Assembly (NCBI RefSeq): GCF_011806425.1
Contig: NZ_JAATOV010000001.1
Location: forward strand, 62,001-126,000
Source: Thalassospira lucentensis
GTDB lineage: Bacteria > Pseudomonadota > Alphaproteobacteria > Rhodospirillales > Thalassospiraceae
Length of the DNA stretch: 64,000 nucleotides
Reading direction: 5' to 3'
The notes under the pieces are model-generated. The model had not been told where the DNA came from, did no database searches, and worked only from the letters and a program-made list of their open reading frames with translations. The translations under genes and the position numbers were made by a program. Positions 28,308-37,534 of this stretch are shown here, piece by piece; positions within the stretch are counted from its first letter, which is position 1; each line of letters opens with the position of its first letter.

Positions 28308-29252
28308 TCAGACGTCGCTTAAGTGGATCGAATTATCTTTGACGATACGGATGAAGCGGGTTTGGTTGCTGACATAGTCGCGCGCGACTTCCCGAGCGGT
28401 TTCAAACGCCATTCTAAGTGGCCGACGGGAATGGCCGGTTTGGAACAGGCAATGCACGATCAGCGGTGGGAAGGTCACCTCGCTTTTCACATGCATGAGA
28501 CTGCCGGCGTCGATGTCCTTTTCGACCACCGCAAGCGCAAGCATTGAAAACCCGTATCCCAAGCGCAGCATTTCTATGATCGTGGTCAGCGACGACGCGT
28601 GATGGCGAATACCGTGGGCGGCATCCGGGCGCATCAGAATGTCGTGTACAGGGGAATAAAGCGGAGATGTTTGCGGATACATGATCAGTTCTTGGCGACT
28701 GAGCGTTTCGAGCGACAGTGGCTGTTTTAACCCTGTTGCCAAACTTGATGCCCCCACCCAGCCCAGATCATACGCCAGCGCCAAACCCGAACTGATATGT
28801 TTTTGCTGCGTATGCATGGAAACAAAAGCGAGGTCGATCGACCCGGCTTTGAGTTCACGTTCAAGATCGGCACTGGTGCCAACCGAAAATTCAATTTCCA
28901 GATCAGGTTCAATATCCTTGATCCGGTCGTGCAAGTCCCTGCCCCATGTCAGGGCGACCGGACCAATCATGCCCATGCGCAGTACGCTTTTTTCATTGCG
29001 GCGAATGTTATCAAGCAGCGCGTATTGCGCATTGACGATTTTCTCGGCGTGATCAGCAATTTGTTCACCGAGAAGGGTCAAGCGGATGGAGGCGTGGGTG
29101 CGTTCAATCAGCTTTTGGCCAATTTGACTTTCAAGAGATGCAATTCGGGAAGATACCGCAGGTTGGGTGACATGCAGGCGGTTTGCAACCTTTCCGAAAT
29201 TCTGCAATTCCCGCAACCAATAGATTGCTTCTAATTGCTTGAAATTAAGCAT
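28308..29252 (-). CDS. LysR family transcriptional regulator
   Basis: This 314-residue protein has a LysR helix-turn-helix at residues 1-60 (FKQLEAIYWLRELQNFGKVANRLHVTQPAVSSRIASLE) and a two-part effector domain after residue 90. An aggagg site lies before the ATG. It is divergent from the nitrilase-family gene, 277 bases apart, so that gene and possibly the TRAP operon beyond it are the likely targets. The effector is unknown. Confidence 0.9.
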   Translation of the reverse strand: MLNFKQLEAIYWLRELQNFGKVANRLHVTQPAVSSRIASLESQIGQKLIERTHASIRLTLLGEQIADHAEKIVNAQYALLDNIRRNEKSVLRMGMIGPVALTWGRDLHDRIKDIEPDLEIEFSVGTSADLERELKAGSIDLAFVSMHTQQKHISSGLALAYDLGWVGASSLATGLKQPLSLETLSRQELIMYPQTSPLYSPVHDILMRPDAAHGIRHHASSLTTIIEMLRLGYGFSMLALAVVEKDIDAGSLMHVKSEVTFPPLIVHCLFQTGHSRRPLRMAFETAREVARDYVSNQTRFIRIVKDNSIHLSDV

Positions 29253-29529
29253 TTTTTCCTCCTGCCATCCATATATTAGACCATAAACAAACCTTATCGC
29301 CTGTAAAAGAAATTTTGTTTTGCACTGATTTCAGCCGCGATGCATCATTTCGACATGGGAGGCATGCACGTTGCGAAGGCAACACGCAAAAAATGCACCT
29401 CACTGACGAAGCAATACTCTAAATACGCAAGGTTCGACCTTGTATCGCCCGCCACCCAAGACGGATCGCCCGCCTCTCGCCACCACCAGAGACGGTTACT
29501 TCAAACCCGATACTTCTGGAGAAGCCCCA

Positions 29530-30348
29530 GTGAAAATCAGCCTTATCCAAACCAACCCGCAATCGGACCGGGACGCCAACCTTGCGCGCACTCTTAAGAT
29601 CATGGAGACAGCGGTTACCGCGGACAAACCTGATCTCGTTGTTCTGCCGGAATATTTTGATGTTTACGGCCTTTCGAACGAGGAAAAATTCGCCGTAGCG
29701 GAAGAGAAAGGCGGAAAGGCATACAAATTCGCCCAAGATTTCGCCCGCACCCACGGCGTTTATGTTCATGCCGGTTCGGTTATGGAACGCATTGAGGGCG
29801 AAAGCCGCGTTTTTAATACGACGTTTGTTTTCGACCGCACGGGCAAAGAGATTGCCCAATACCGCAAAATTCATCTGTTTGATGTCGATACCCCCGACGG
29901 GCTGGTCTATCGCGAGTCAGATAGCGTCATGCCGGGCGAAGATGTTGTTACCTATGACGTAGACGGTTTCACCGTAGGCTGTGGCATTTGTTATGACATC
30001 CGCTTTGCCGAGCTTTTCGTCGCCTTGCAGCGAAAAGGGTGCGATCTGATTGTATTGCCAGCAGCCTTTACGATGCAGACCGGCAAAGACCATTGGGAAG
30101 TTTTGGCCCGTGCGCGTGCCATCGAAACCGCGGCCTATTTCGCGGCGTGTGGCCAGACCGGCTTTACCGAGACCAACGGCGAAAAACGCGCATGTTATGG
30201 CCATTCCTTGGTCGCCGATCCGTGGGGCATGCTTGTCGCACAGGCATCAGACGGTGAAGGTTATGTCACGGCAACGCTTGATAAAGAGCAAAATCAGCGC
30301 GTGCAAAACCTGATCCCGGTTGGCCGCCACCGTCGCCTGAGCTGCTAA
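29530..30348 (+). CDS. Nitrilase-superfamily carbon-nitrogen hydrolase (omega-amidase/Nit2-like)
   Basis: This 272-residue protein has the Glu-Lys-Cys catalytic triad of the superfamily: Glu41 (VVLPEYFD), Lys113 (YRKIHLFDVD) and Cys154 (CGICYDIRFAEL). The Cys region and length are closest to the Nit2/omega-amidase branch, which hydrolyses omega-amides of dicarboxylic acids, but the substrate is not fixed by these motifs. The frame opens at 29440; I choose the GTG at 29530 because a ggagaag site precedes it and the domain starts there. The neighbouring TRAP and aminotransferase genes suggest catabolism of an amide or amine. Confidence 0.85.
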   Translation: MKISLIQTNPQSDRDANLARTLKIMETAVTADKPDLVVLPEYFDVYGLSNEEKFAVAEEKGGKAYKFAQDFARTHGVYVHAGSVMERIEGESRVFNTTFVFDRTGKEIAQYRKIHLFDVDTPDGLVYRESDSVMPGEDVVTYDVDGFTVGCGICYDIRFAELFVALQRKGCDLIVLPAAFTMQTGKDHWEVLARARAIETAAYFAACGQTGFTETNGEKRACYGHSLVADPWGMLVAQASDGEGYVTATLDKEQNQRVQNLIPVGRHRRLSC

Positions 30349-30653
30349 GCGTTTTGTCGAAATAGCGCCACGGCCCGGTCGCACCGTTCATTCCCAAAAT
30401 TAACTGTGCAGATCGGACCGCGGCCCCACCGGCAACATGATCTTGGCGTGCTCAAGACCGTTATCCAAAAAATCCAGAACCCAAAAAGGCTGGGCGATTT
30501 TTTGCCGTCACAGGGCAATGAAAAATCGATCCTGCCATACCGCAAAACACGGGGGCATATGATCCCCGTGAATAAAAAACAGAATATCTGGCCCTCAGGG
30601 AGGGCTGTCCTTCGATCCAAATTTGCCAAACAAATCGAGAAGGAAGTCACGGC
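30349..30653. other. Gap before the TRAP transporter operon
   Basis: No gene is visible. A weak hairpin (CCC...GGG around 30481-30496) followed by CGATTTTTTG (30496-30505) could end the upstream transcript. The promoter of dctP should lie here, but I could not identify it. Confidence 0.4.
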
Positions 30654-31649
30654 ATGGGAAAATTCACCAATCTAATGACAGCGGCGATGGTCACACTGGC
30701 GCTTACAAGCGGCAGCGCGATGGCCGATACGTGGCGCATGACGTCAAAAATGCCCGCTGACAGCCCGGAAGGGAAAGTCTTCCAGAAATTTGCCGACCTG
30801 ACCAAAGAATATACCAACGGTGAGCTGACCATCGAAATTTACCCCAATGAACAATTGGGTAAGGAAGATGCGGTTCTTGAACAGCTTCAGATGGGCATCC
30901 TGAACATTTATGCCGAGGGTTTTGGCTATATGAAGAAATGGGCGCCGGAGCTTGATTGGACCGCCGCACCATTCATGTTTGATGACTTTGATCACTGGGC
31001 GCGTTTTATGAACGGCGATCTGGTCCAAAGCTGGTTTGACAAGGTTGAAGCCGCAGCGGGTGTTAAGCCACTTGGCAGCCCAACCACGATTTTGCGCGGT
31101 CCGTTCCGCGTGATTGTCTCGAACAAGCCGGTCAACAGTCTTGAAGACATTCAGGGACTTAAACTGCGTATGCATCCGAACAAGATTGCCATTGCAAGCT
31201 GGCAGCATCTTGGTGCGGAAGTGATCACCTTGCCATGGACCGAGGTGTATCAGACGATCCAAAAAGACATTGTTCAGGCGGTAAATTCACCGGTCGCGTT
31301 GGTCGAATCTATGCGGTTTAACGAAGTCGCACCGTATATCGGGCGGACCGACGAATATTGGCAGTCCATTGGCTTTATGATGAATATGGAAGCCTATGAC
31401 GCGCTTGATGACGAGACCAAAGCTGGTCTTTTGAAAGCCTATAACGCGGCGGGCGATTATTCGCGCGAATTGATGTTCAGTGTTGCAGACAAAAGCATCG
31501 ATGACATGGTCGCGGGGGGTGCAACCTATGTCGAGCTTGATACCGGCCCGTTCGTTAAATCGATGAAAAGCTTCTATGCCGATTTAGAAGCGAAGGGTGA
31601 ACTGCCCGACGGCTTTATTGCTGCGGTGGAAGCCGCCCGGTCCGAGTAA
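30654..31649 (+). CDS. TRAP transporter substrate-binding protein, DctP family
   Basis: This 331-residue periplasmic receptor binds an organic acid and delivers it to the DctQM permease. It has a signal peptide (residues 1-24, ending GSAMA-DTWRM). DctP family segments include YPNEQLGKEDAVLEQLQMGILNI, the conserved Arg region GPFRVIVSNKPVNSLEDIQGLKLRMHPN, and PWTEVYQTIQKDIVQAV. The family motif usually places an Arg that pairs with the ligand carboxylate in this area. It heads the operon dctP-dctQ-dctM-rraA-like, perhaps with the aminotransferase. The ligand is unknown. Confidence 0.93.
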   Translation: MGKFTNLMTAAMVTLALTSGSAMADTWRMTSKMPADSPEGKVFQKFADLTKEYTNGELTIEIYPNEQLGKEDAVLEQLQMGILNIYAEGFGYMKKWAPELDWTAAPFMFDDFDHWARFMNGDLVQSWFDKVEAAAGVKPLGSPTTILRGPFRVIVSNKPVNSLEDIQGLKLRMHPNKIAIASWQHLGAEVITLPWTEVYQTIQKDIVQAVNSPVALVESMRFNEVAPYIGRTDEYWQSIGFMMNMEAYDALDDETKAGLLKAYNAAGDYSRELMFSVADKSIDDMVAGGATYVELDTGPFVKSMKSFYADLEAKGELPDGFIAAVEAARSE

Positions 31650-31664
31650 GGGTGCGGGAAAGGA

Positions 31665-32231
31665 ATGGATCCGCACACGAATATCCCAAATGAGCGCGCC
31701 TTAGGGCGCGCTCTCCACCGGATCGACGGCCTTGCTTGGCAACTGGGTGGGTTGTTCCTGTGGCTTAGTAATATCTGTTTGTTCGTCATGCTTGTTTTGA
31801 CGGCGACGACAATCATTGGGCGGCTGTTTAATTGGTCCGCCCCATGGATCTGGCCTTGGACAATGGTGTTCTTTGTCTGGCTTTCATTCTTTGGGTTCTT
31901 TGCGATCTTTGTGCGCCAAATGGATGTCCGGATTGAGTTTCTGGCGCTTATGTTTGGCAAATGGGGGATGGCGGTCACACGGTTGATTTCAGATGCGTTT
32001 GCAATCGCACTGTGCGGCACGCTGTTCTGGTTGATGCCAAAAGTTATGGCCAGCGCAAGCGGCTTTATCGAAGGGGTTATCTTGCCCGGCGGTGGCGAGC
32101 TTGTGCGCAACGCGCTTTACGTTCCGCTGTTTATGTCAGCGGCCTTGATCGTGATCAGTGCCCTGATTGATCTAGCCAAAATGGCGGTCGGCATTTCAGA
32201 GCGTTCCCCCGAAATCCATATGGAGGATTGA
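31665..32231 (+). CDS. TRAP transporter small permease, DctQ family
   Basis: This 188-residue protein has about four membrane spans and the family segment WPWTMVFFVWLSFFGFFAIFVRQMDVRIEF. It pairs with DctM in the Na+-driven TRAP transporter. It starts 15 bases after dctP with a gggaaagga site, and its stop lies five bases before the dctM start. Confidence 0.92.
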   Translation: MDPHTNIPNERALGRALHRIDGLAWQLGGLFLWLSNICLFVMLVLTATTIIGRLFNWSAPWIWPWTMVFFVWLSFFGFFAIFVRQMDVRIEFLALMFGKWGMAVTRLISDAFAIALCGTLFWLMPKVMASASGFIEGVILPGGGELVRNALYVPLFMSAALIVISALIDLAKMAVGISERSPEIHMED

Positions 32232-32236
32232 GCCAG

Positions 32237-33526
32237 ATGGCATACATCCTTTTCGGCTCCTTTTTGGTGCTCATCCTTCTGCGCGTGCCAATTTCGATTG
32301 CGATTGGTTCGGCGTCCCTGATCACATTTTTGACGTCTGATTTTTCAAGCGCACTTCAGATTTTACCCCAGCAAATGCTTGAAGGGGTGAACAAGGCGTC
32401 CTTAACCGCCGTGCCCTTTTTCATCATGGCCGGCAACTTGATGAATGTTACCGGTGTCACGGAACGTATTTTTGCCTTTGCCAATGCACTTGTCGGCCAT
32501 CTTAAAGGCGGACTGGCACAGGTTAACATCTTAAGTTCGATGATCTTTGCCGGTATTTCGGGTGCCGCAGTTGCCGATTGCGCCGGTCTTGGTGCCATTG
32601 AAATCAAGGCCATGCGCGAAAGCGGCTATAAGACGGACTTTGCCGCAGCCATTACGGTGGCATCATCGGTAATTGGTCCGCTTATTCCGCCGTCAATCGG
32701 TTTGGTGTTATACGCATTTTTAGCCCAGCAATCGATTGAACGGATGTTTCTGGCAGGTTTGGTTCCGGGGATCATCGTTGGCCTGGCCTTGATGATTTTT
32801 GTTCGGATCAAGGCCGAGTTCACCGATTTCCCATCCCAAAAACGTGCCCCCATGCGCAAGGTCGCCGCCACGGGACAGCACGGTTTTCTGGCCCTTGTCG
32901 CGCCGGGCATTATCCTTGGTTCGATTATGTTCGGTTTTGTGACCGCAACCGAAGCCGGTGTTTTGGCGTGCATTTATTGCATCATTTTGGGGTTCTGGTA
33001 CCGCGAGCTGACGTTCAAGAAACTGGTTCAGGCCTTGACCGAAACAGCATCGATGACATCGGTCATCATGATCATCATCGCCTTTTCGATTGCCATGGGA
33101 TGGCTTTTGGCGATTGACCAGACGCCCCAAAAACTCGCCAACCAGATGTTTGCGCTTACCGATAGCAAGAGCATTTTCCTTGGGCTTCTTGTCATCTTCA
33201 TCATCATTGTCGGCTGCGTGGTGGAAGGCGTTCCGGCCAAACTGATTTTGGTCCCGACCCTTTTGCCCGTCATCGATGCTTATGGGATCGACCGGGTCCA
33301 GTTTGGCATCATCATCCAGCTTGGCCTGTTGATCGGCATTGCCACCCCGCCCATGGGGATCGGCCTTTATATCGTGTCCGAAGTTGGCCGTGTTCGGATT
33401 GAAAAGGTCACGATGGCGATTTTGCCCCTGCTGATCCCGTTACTGATTGTCCTCATTCTCGTCACCTATGTCCCCGCTTTTTCCACCTTCCTTCCGGATC
33501 TGGTGCTTGGGCCAAATACAAACTGA
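32237..33526 (+). CDS. TRAP transporter large permease, DctM family
   Basis: This 429-residue membrane protein has about twelve spans and forms the transport channel. DctM signatures include PFFIMAGNLMN, ISGAAVADCAGLGAIEIKAM, SSVIGPLIPPSIGLVLYAF and IGIATPPMGIGLYIV. The frame can be read from a TTG at 32228, but the ATG at 32237 has the proper distance to a ggagg site. The next gene starts 14 bases after its stop. Confidence 0.94.
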   Translation: MAYILFGSFLVLILLRVPISIAIGSASLITFLTSDFSSALQILPQQMLEGVNKASLTAVPFFIMAGNLMNVTGVTERIFAFANALVGHLKGGLAQVNILSSMIFAGISGAAVADCAGLGAIEIKAMRESGYKTDFAAAITVASSVIGPLIPPSIGLVLYAFLAQQSIERMFLAGLVPGIIVGLALMIFVRIKAEFTDFPSQKRAPMRKVAATGQHGFLALVAPGIILGSIMFGFVTATEAGVLACIYCIILGFWYRELTFKKLVQALTETASMTSVIMIIIAFSIAMGWLLAIDQTPQKLANQMFALTDSKSIFLGLLVIFIIIVGCVVEGVPAKLILVPTLLPVIDAYGIDRVQFGIIIQLGLLIGIATPPMGIGLYIVSEVGRVRIEKVTMAILPLLIPLLIVLILVTYVPAFSTFLPDLVLGPNTN

Positions 33527-33539
33527 ATATGGAGCTACG

Positions 33540-34214
33540 ATGAGCAACCTCGTCTATAAAATGAACCCGATGCCCGCGAAAATCCCGCAGGACAAACTGG
33601 ACCGTCTGGCAAAGCTGGAAACCGCCACCATCGGCCACTTTTATCATTATGGCTTTGCCGATCCGGGGATCTCGCCGGTTTTGCGCGGCAAGACCATTGC
33701 ATCGACCGTATGCACGCTTGCGACACCGGGATTGGATTCAACGTTACTGCATCATTGCTTAAGCGAAGTTGGCCCAGGATACTTTCTGGCCGTCGACCGT
33801 TTGGGCGACACCAAATACGCCTGCTGGGGCGGTGGGGTTACGCGCATGGCATCGATGATGAAGCTTGACGGTGGCTGTGTTGATGGCCCGCATACCGACA
33901 CACTTGAAATCGAAGAACAGGATTTCCCGATGTGGTCGCGCGGCGCATCCCCGGTGACCACCCGTCTTTATAACACGGGGGGTGGGTTCAACGTGCCGGT
34001 CAGTGTTGGCGGTGCTGCTGTTCTGCCGGGCTATGCGGTGTTGGCCGATGATTGCGGTGTATTGTTTATCGCCCCAGAAGACCTGGATGAAGTTCTTGCC
34101 ATTGGCGAGGACAAAACCGCCAAAGGTCGGATTGCTGAGGCCAAAGTATCTGATGGCAGCCATCTTGGCTTGCTTTCGGGGGCGTCGAATATGGTAACGT
34201 CGTCAAACGCATAA
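33540..34214 (+). CDS. RraA-like family protein, substituted at the catalytic arginine
   Basis: This 224-residue protein belongs to the RraA/4-hydroxy-4-methyl-2-oxoglutarate aldolase family: GPGYFLAVDRLGDTKYACWGGG at residues 78-99 and GGCVDGPHTD at 111-120. The active aldolases carry DGxxRD at the last site; here it is D115-G-P-H-T119-D120, so the Arg is Thr. Loss of this residue argues against normal aldolase chemistry, so the role may be different. It follows dctM by 14 bases, so it is part of the transporter operon. A longer frame from 33447 overlaps dctM and is rejected; the ATG at 33540 has a ggag site. Confidence 0.8.
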   Translation: MSNLVYKMNPMPAKIPQDKLDRLAKLETATIGHFYHYGFADPGISPVLRGKTIASTVCTLATPGLDSTLLHHCLSEVGPGYFLAVDRLGDTKYACWGGGVTRMASMMKLDGGCVDGPHTDTLEIEEQDFPMWSRGASPVTTRLYNTGGGFNVPVSVGGAAVLPGYAVLADDCGVLFIAPEDLDEVLAIGEDKTAKGRIAEAKVSDGSHLGLLSGASNMVTSSNA

Positions 34215-34226
34215 GCCAAAAACCGT

Positions 34227-34262
34227 TTTGCCCCGCGGCATGATCTTTCCGTGGGGCAAAAC
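34227..34262. terminator. Hairpin between the rraA-like and aminotransferase genes
   Basis: A 9-bp stem TTTTGCCCC/GGGGCAAAA is extended inward by a further CGG/CCG pairing. No T tract follows on the plus strand, so it may be an attenuator or an mRNA-stability element rather than a full terminator. Confidence 0.5.
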
Positions 34263-34340
34263 TGCATCAAGCTTGCGTGCTTGTCCCTGATTTTAACGTC
34301 TTTTCCCGTTTTTCCTGTCTTTTTCGCTTTGAGGTGTTCC

Positions 34341-35720
34341 ATGAGTCTTATGACCAAAGAAAACGATTTGTCCGACGTCGTTGAAGCAGACCGCGCCCAT
34401 GTCTGGCATCACTTAACCCAACACAAACCCCTTGAAGCGAATGACCCCAAGATCATTGTCGAAGGCAAAGGCATGCAGATTTGGGACGCCGCAGGACGTG
34501 AATATTTAGATGCGGTATCGGGCGGGGTTTGGACGGTGAATGTCGGGTATGGCCGTGAAAGCATTGCCAATGCCGTGCGGGACCAATTGGTCAAATTGAA
34601 CTATTTCGCGCAATCGGCCGGATCGATCCCGGGCGCGTTGTTTGCCGAAAAACTGATTTCAAAAATGCCCGGTATGAGCCGGGTCTATTATGTGAATTCA
34701 GGTACGGAGGCCAACGAGAAGGTTTTCAAAATTGTCCGCCAAATTGCCCATAAACGATATGGCGGCAAAAAGCACAAAATCCTGTTCCGCGAACGCGATT
34801 ATCACGGATCATCGATCACCGCCGTGTCCGCCGGTGGCCAGCCAGAACGCAATGCCCAGTATGGCCCGTTCACGCCAGGTTTTGTGGAAGTGCCCCATTG
34901 CTGTGAATACAGGGCGCAGTGGGATGTTGAAAATTACGGTGAACGCGCCGCCGATGCGATCGAAGAAGTGATCCTGCGCGAAGGCGCCGATACGGTTGGT
35001 GCGATTTGCCTTGAACCGGTAACCGCGGGGGGTGGTGTCCTGACGCCGCCAGAAGGATATTGGCAGCGCGTTCAGGAAATTTGCCGAAAATACGATATTT
35101 TGCTGCATATCGACGAGGTCGTTTGCGGCGTTGGTCGCACAGGCAAGTGGTTTGGCTATCAGCATTATGGCATTGAGCCGGATTTCGTCACCATGGCCAA
35201 AGGGGTTGCATCAGGCTATGCGGCGATTGCGTGCATGGTCACCAACGAAAAGGTCTTTGACATGTTCAAGGACGATGCCACCGATCCGCTGAACCATTTT
35301 CGCGATATTTCGACCTTTGGGGGCTGCACGGCGGGGCCGGTGGCCGCCCTTGAAAACATGCGGATTATCGAAGACGAAGATTTGCTGAGTAATACGCAAG
35401 CCATGGGCGAGCGCCTGATGGGGAACCTGCGGGCGCTGATGGATCGACATCCGGTGATTGGTGATGTTCGGGGGCTTGGGCTTTTCTGTGGGGCGGAACT
35501 GGTTAAGGACCGCAAAACCAAAGAGCCGGTCGAAGAAAAGCATGTTCAGGCCGTTGTTGCCGATTGTGGTGCGAACGGTGTTGTGATTGGGGCGACAAAC
35601 CGGTCCCTGCCCGGCTTTAACAATACGTTGTGTCTATCGCCCGCACTGATTGCGACGGGCGATGATATTGATCGCATTACCGATGCCATCGACGGCGCGC
35701 TGGGGCGTGTTTTTGGCTAA
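34341..35720 (+). CDS. Class III aminotransferase, taurine:pyruvate aminotransferase type
   Basis: This 459-residue PLP enzyme is a fold-type I class III aminotransferase with PLP Lys287 (TMAKGVASGYAA) and Asp258 (LLHIDEVVCGVGRTG). The N-terminal DRAHVWHHLTQHKP, the DAVSGGVWTVNVGYGRE segment and RDISTFGGCTAGP closely match my memory of taurine--pyruvate aminotransferases (Tpa). Those make sulfoacetaldehyde and alanine from taurine and pyruvate. However, xsc and the usual taurine regulator are not in this window, so another omega-amino substrate is possible. The ATG at 34341 has a gaggtg site. Confidence 0.83.
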   Translation: MSLMTKENDLSDVVEADRAHVWHHLTQHKPLEANDPKIIVEGKGMQIWDAAGREYLDAVSGGVWTVNVGYGRESIANAVRDQLVKLNYFAQSAGSIPGALFAEKLISKMPGMSRVYYVNSGTEANEKVFKIVRQIAHKRYGGKKHKILFRERDYHGSSITAVSAGGQPERNAQYGPFTPGFVEVPHCCEYRAQWDVENYGERAADAIEEVILREGADTVGAICLEPVTAGGGVLTPPEGYWQRVQEICRKYDILLHIDEVVCGVGRTGKWFGYQHYGIEPDFVTMAKGVASGYAAIACMVTNEKVFDMFKDDATDPLNHFRDISTFGGCTAGPVAALENMRIIEDEDLLSNTQAMGERLMGNLRALMDRHPVIGDVRGLGLFCGAELVKDRKTKEPVEEKHVQAVVADCGANGVVIGATNRSLPGFNNTLCLSPALIATGDDIDRITDAIDGALGRVFG

Positions 35721-35748
35721 AACCGACTTGTCTTCGATGACTTAAGAC

Positions 35749-35786
35749 TGCGCCCGCCGGTTTCATGACACGAACCGGCGGGCGCA
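35749..35786. terminator. Hairpin between convergent aminotransferase and choline-sulfatase genes
   Basis: A perfect 14-bp GC-rich stem (TGCGCCCGCCGGTT/AACCGGCGGGCGCA, ten-base loop) lies between two converging genes. No T tract follows on either side, but its strength and place suggest a two-way transcription barrier. Confidence 0.6.
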
Positions 35787-35822
35787 GGTGCATCTGGCGG
35801 ATGCTTAGGTTGGGTTCAGCCC

Positions 35823-37349
35823 CTAGTCACCACGGGGGAAACGTTGCTTTTCCTCGACCTCATTGAGGTCCATGTGGTTGCGCATATAGCGCTCGGACGC
35901 CTTTTGCAGCGGTTGGTAATCCCATGGGAAGTAGGACCCGTTGCGCAGGGATTCATACACAATCCAACGCCGTGCCTGACTTTCGCGGACGGCTGCATCA
36001 AACGCGTCGATATCCCAACGTTCCGTGCGTTGGGCGCGGAACTGTTCGAGCTGTTCGGCGGTTTGGCCGTCAATCGCCGGATCGGTGGCGAGGTTGTGCT
36101 GTTCTTCTGGGTCGGCTTTAAGGTCAAAAAGCTGTTCGGGATCAAGGGCGCAATAGGTGTATTTCCATTGGCCTTCGCGGATGCAGACCAGCGGGGCGTA
36201 TGACCCCTCGGCGGCGTATTCCATCAAGACCGGGTCTGTGCGCTTTGTGCCCGAAAAAACCGGAAGAAGGCTGGTGCCATCGGTCCATGGCATGATGTCA
36301 TCAAGCGAAATGCCTGCGATTTCGGCAACGGTTGGCGTGACATCAAGGGTGGAAACCGGATCGGTATAGCAGCCCGGTGTGATGTTCGGCCCGGCCATCA
36401 TCAGTGGCACCCGCGCCGAGCCTTCAAAGAAGCTCATTTTAAACCAAAGGCCGCGTTCGCCCAGCATGTCGCCATGATCGGACAAGAACAGGATGATGGT
36501 GTTTTCCGCCTGTTGGGTGCGATCAAGCACATCGAGGATTTCACCGATTTTGTCATCGATATAGGACACATTGGCAAAATAGGCCTGCCGCGACCGGCGA
36601 ACATTTTCGCGCGTGATGTCAAAGGCGGTATGATCGCTTGCCAGCAAAAGACGCTGTGAATGCGGGTCTTGATCCTCGAACGCGACGGCATCTGTTTTTG
36701 GCTCAAGCTCCGGGCAGTCTTCGTAGAGATCCCAGTATTTCTTGCGCGCGACATAGGGATCATGCGGGTGGGTGAAGCTAACAGTCAGGCACCAGGGGCG
36801 TTCATCATGACCACGTGCGAGGTCATAAATCTTTTGCGTGGCGTGAAAGGCAACCTCGTCATCATATTCCATCTGGTTGGAGATTTCCCCCACCCCGGCC
36901 CCGGTGACAGACCCCAGATTATGATACCACCAGTCAATGCGTTCGCCCGGTTTGCGGTAATCGGGCGTCCAGCCAAAATCGGCCGGGTAAATATCGGTGG
37001 TCAGGCGTTGTTCAAAGCCGTGCAACTGATCGGGGCCGACAAAATGCATCTTGCCCGAAAGGCAGGTGTAATACCCGGCCCGGCGCAAATGATGGGCATA
37101 GGTCGGAATGTCTGAGCAAAACTCCGCCGCGTTATCATAAACCCGTGTGCGGCTGGGCAATTGGCCGGCCATAAACGATGCCCGCCCCGGCGCACAGAGC
37201 GGGGACGCGGTATAGCAATTTTGGAACCGTGCGGAACGTTCGGCCAAGGCCCGCAAATGCGGCGTATGCAGGAAATCAGCCGGACCATCGGGGAACAAGG
37301 TGCCGTTTAATTGGTCGGCCATCAGGATCAAAATATTGGGGGATGCCAT
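35823..37349 (-). CDS. betC: Choline-sulfatase
   Basis: BetC hydrolyses choline-O-sulfate to choline and sulfate. The 508-residue protein is a type I sulfatase with the formylglycine site C52-A-P-G-R56 (SPLCAPGRASFMAGQLPSR), metal-binding Asp12/Gln13, SDHGDMLGERGLW, and the C-terminal segment PWDYQPLQKASERYMRNHMDL that marks choline-sulfatases. The frame opens at 37463; the ATG at 37349 has an aaaggag site and starts the domain. It is divergent from its probable regulator. The choline dehydrogenase and betaine aldehyde dehydrogenase genes are not nearby. Confidence 0.93.
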   Translation of the reverse strand: MASPNILILMADQLNGTLFPDGPADFLHTPHLRALAERSARFQNCYTASPLCAPGRASFMAGQLPSRTRVYDNAAEFCSDIPTYAHHLRRAGYYTCLSGKMHFVGPDQLHGFEQRLTTDIYPADFGWTPDYRKPGERIDWWYHNLGSVTGAGVGEISNQMEYDDEVAFHATQKIYDLARGHDERPWCLTVSFTHPHDPYVARKKYWDLYEDCPELEPKTDAVAFEDQDPHSQRLLLASDHTAFDITRENVRRSRQAYFANVSYIDDKIGEILDVLDRTQQAENTIILFLSDHGDMLGERGLWFKMSFFEGSARVPLMMAGPNITPGCYTDPVSTLDVTPTVAEIAGISLDDIMPWTDGTSLLPVFSGTKRTDPVLMEYAAEGSYAPLVCIREGQWKYTYCALDPEQLFDLKADPEEQHNLATDPAIDGQTAEQLEQFRAQRTERWDIDAFDAAVRESQARRWIVYESLRNGSYFPWDYQPLQKASERYMRNHMDLNEVEEKQRFPRGD

Positions 37350-37534
37350 GAAGCGGGCGGGCTCCTTTTGGGAAATAAAATGAGGGGGTGCATGGGGGGC
37401 GGCGATAACAGACAGCGCAGCAAACGGCCGAAGGGGCGAATTGCCTTGACCACCGATGCGCACCCATCATTAAATCCCCAAATCATCATGTGATGAAACC
37501 CGCTGATTTTTAATCAACAACATAAAGAATTTTT

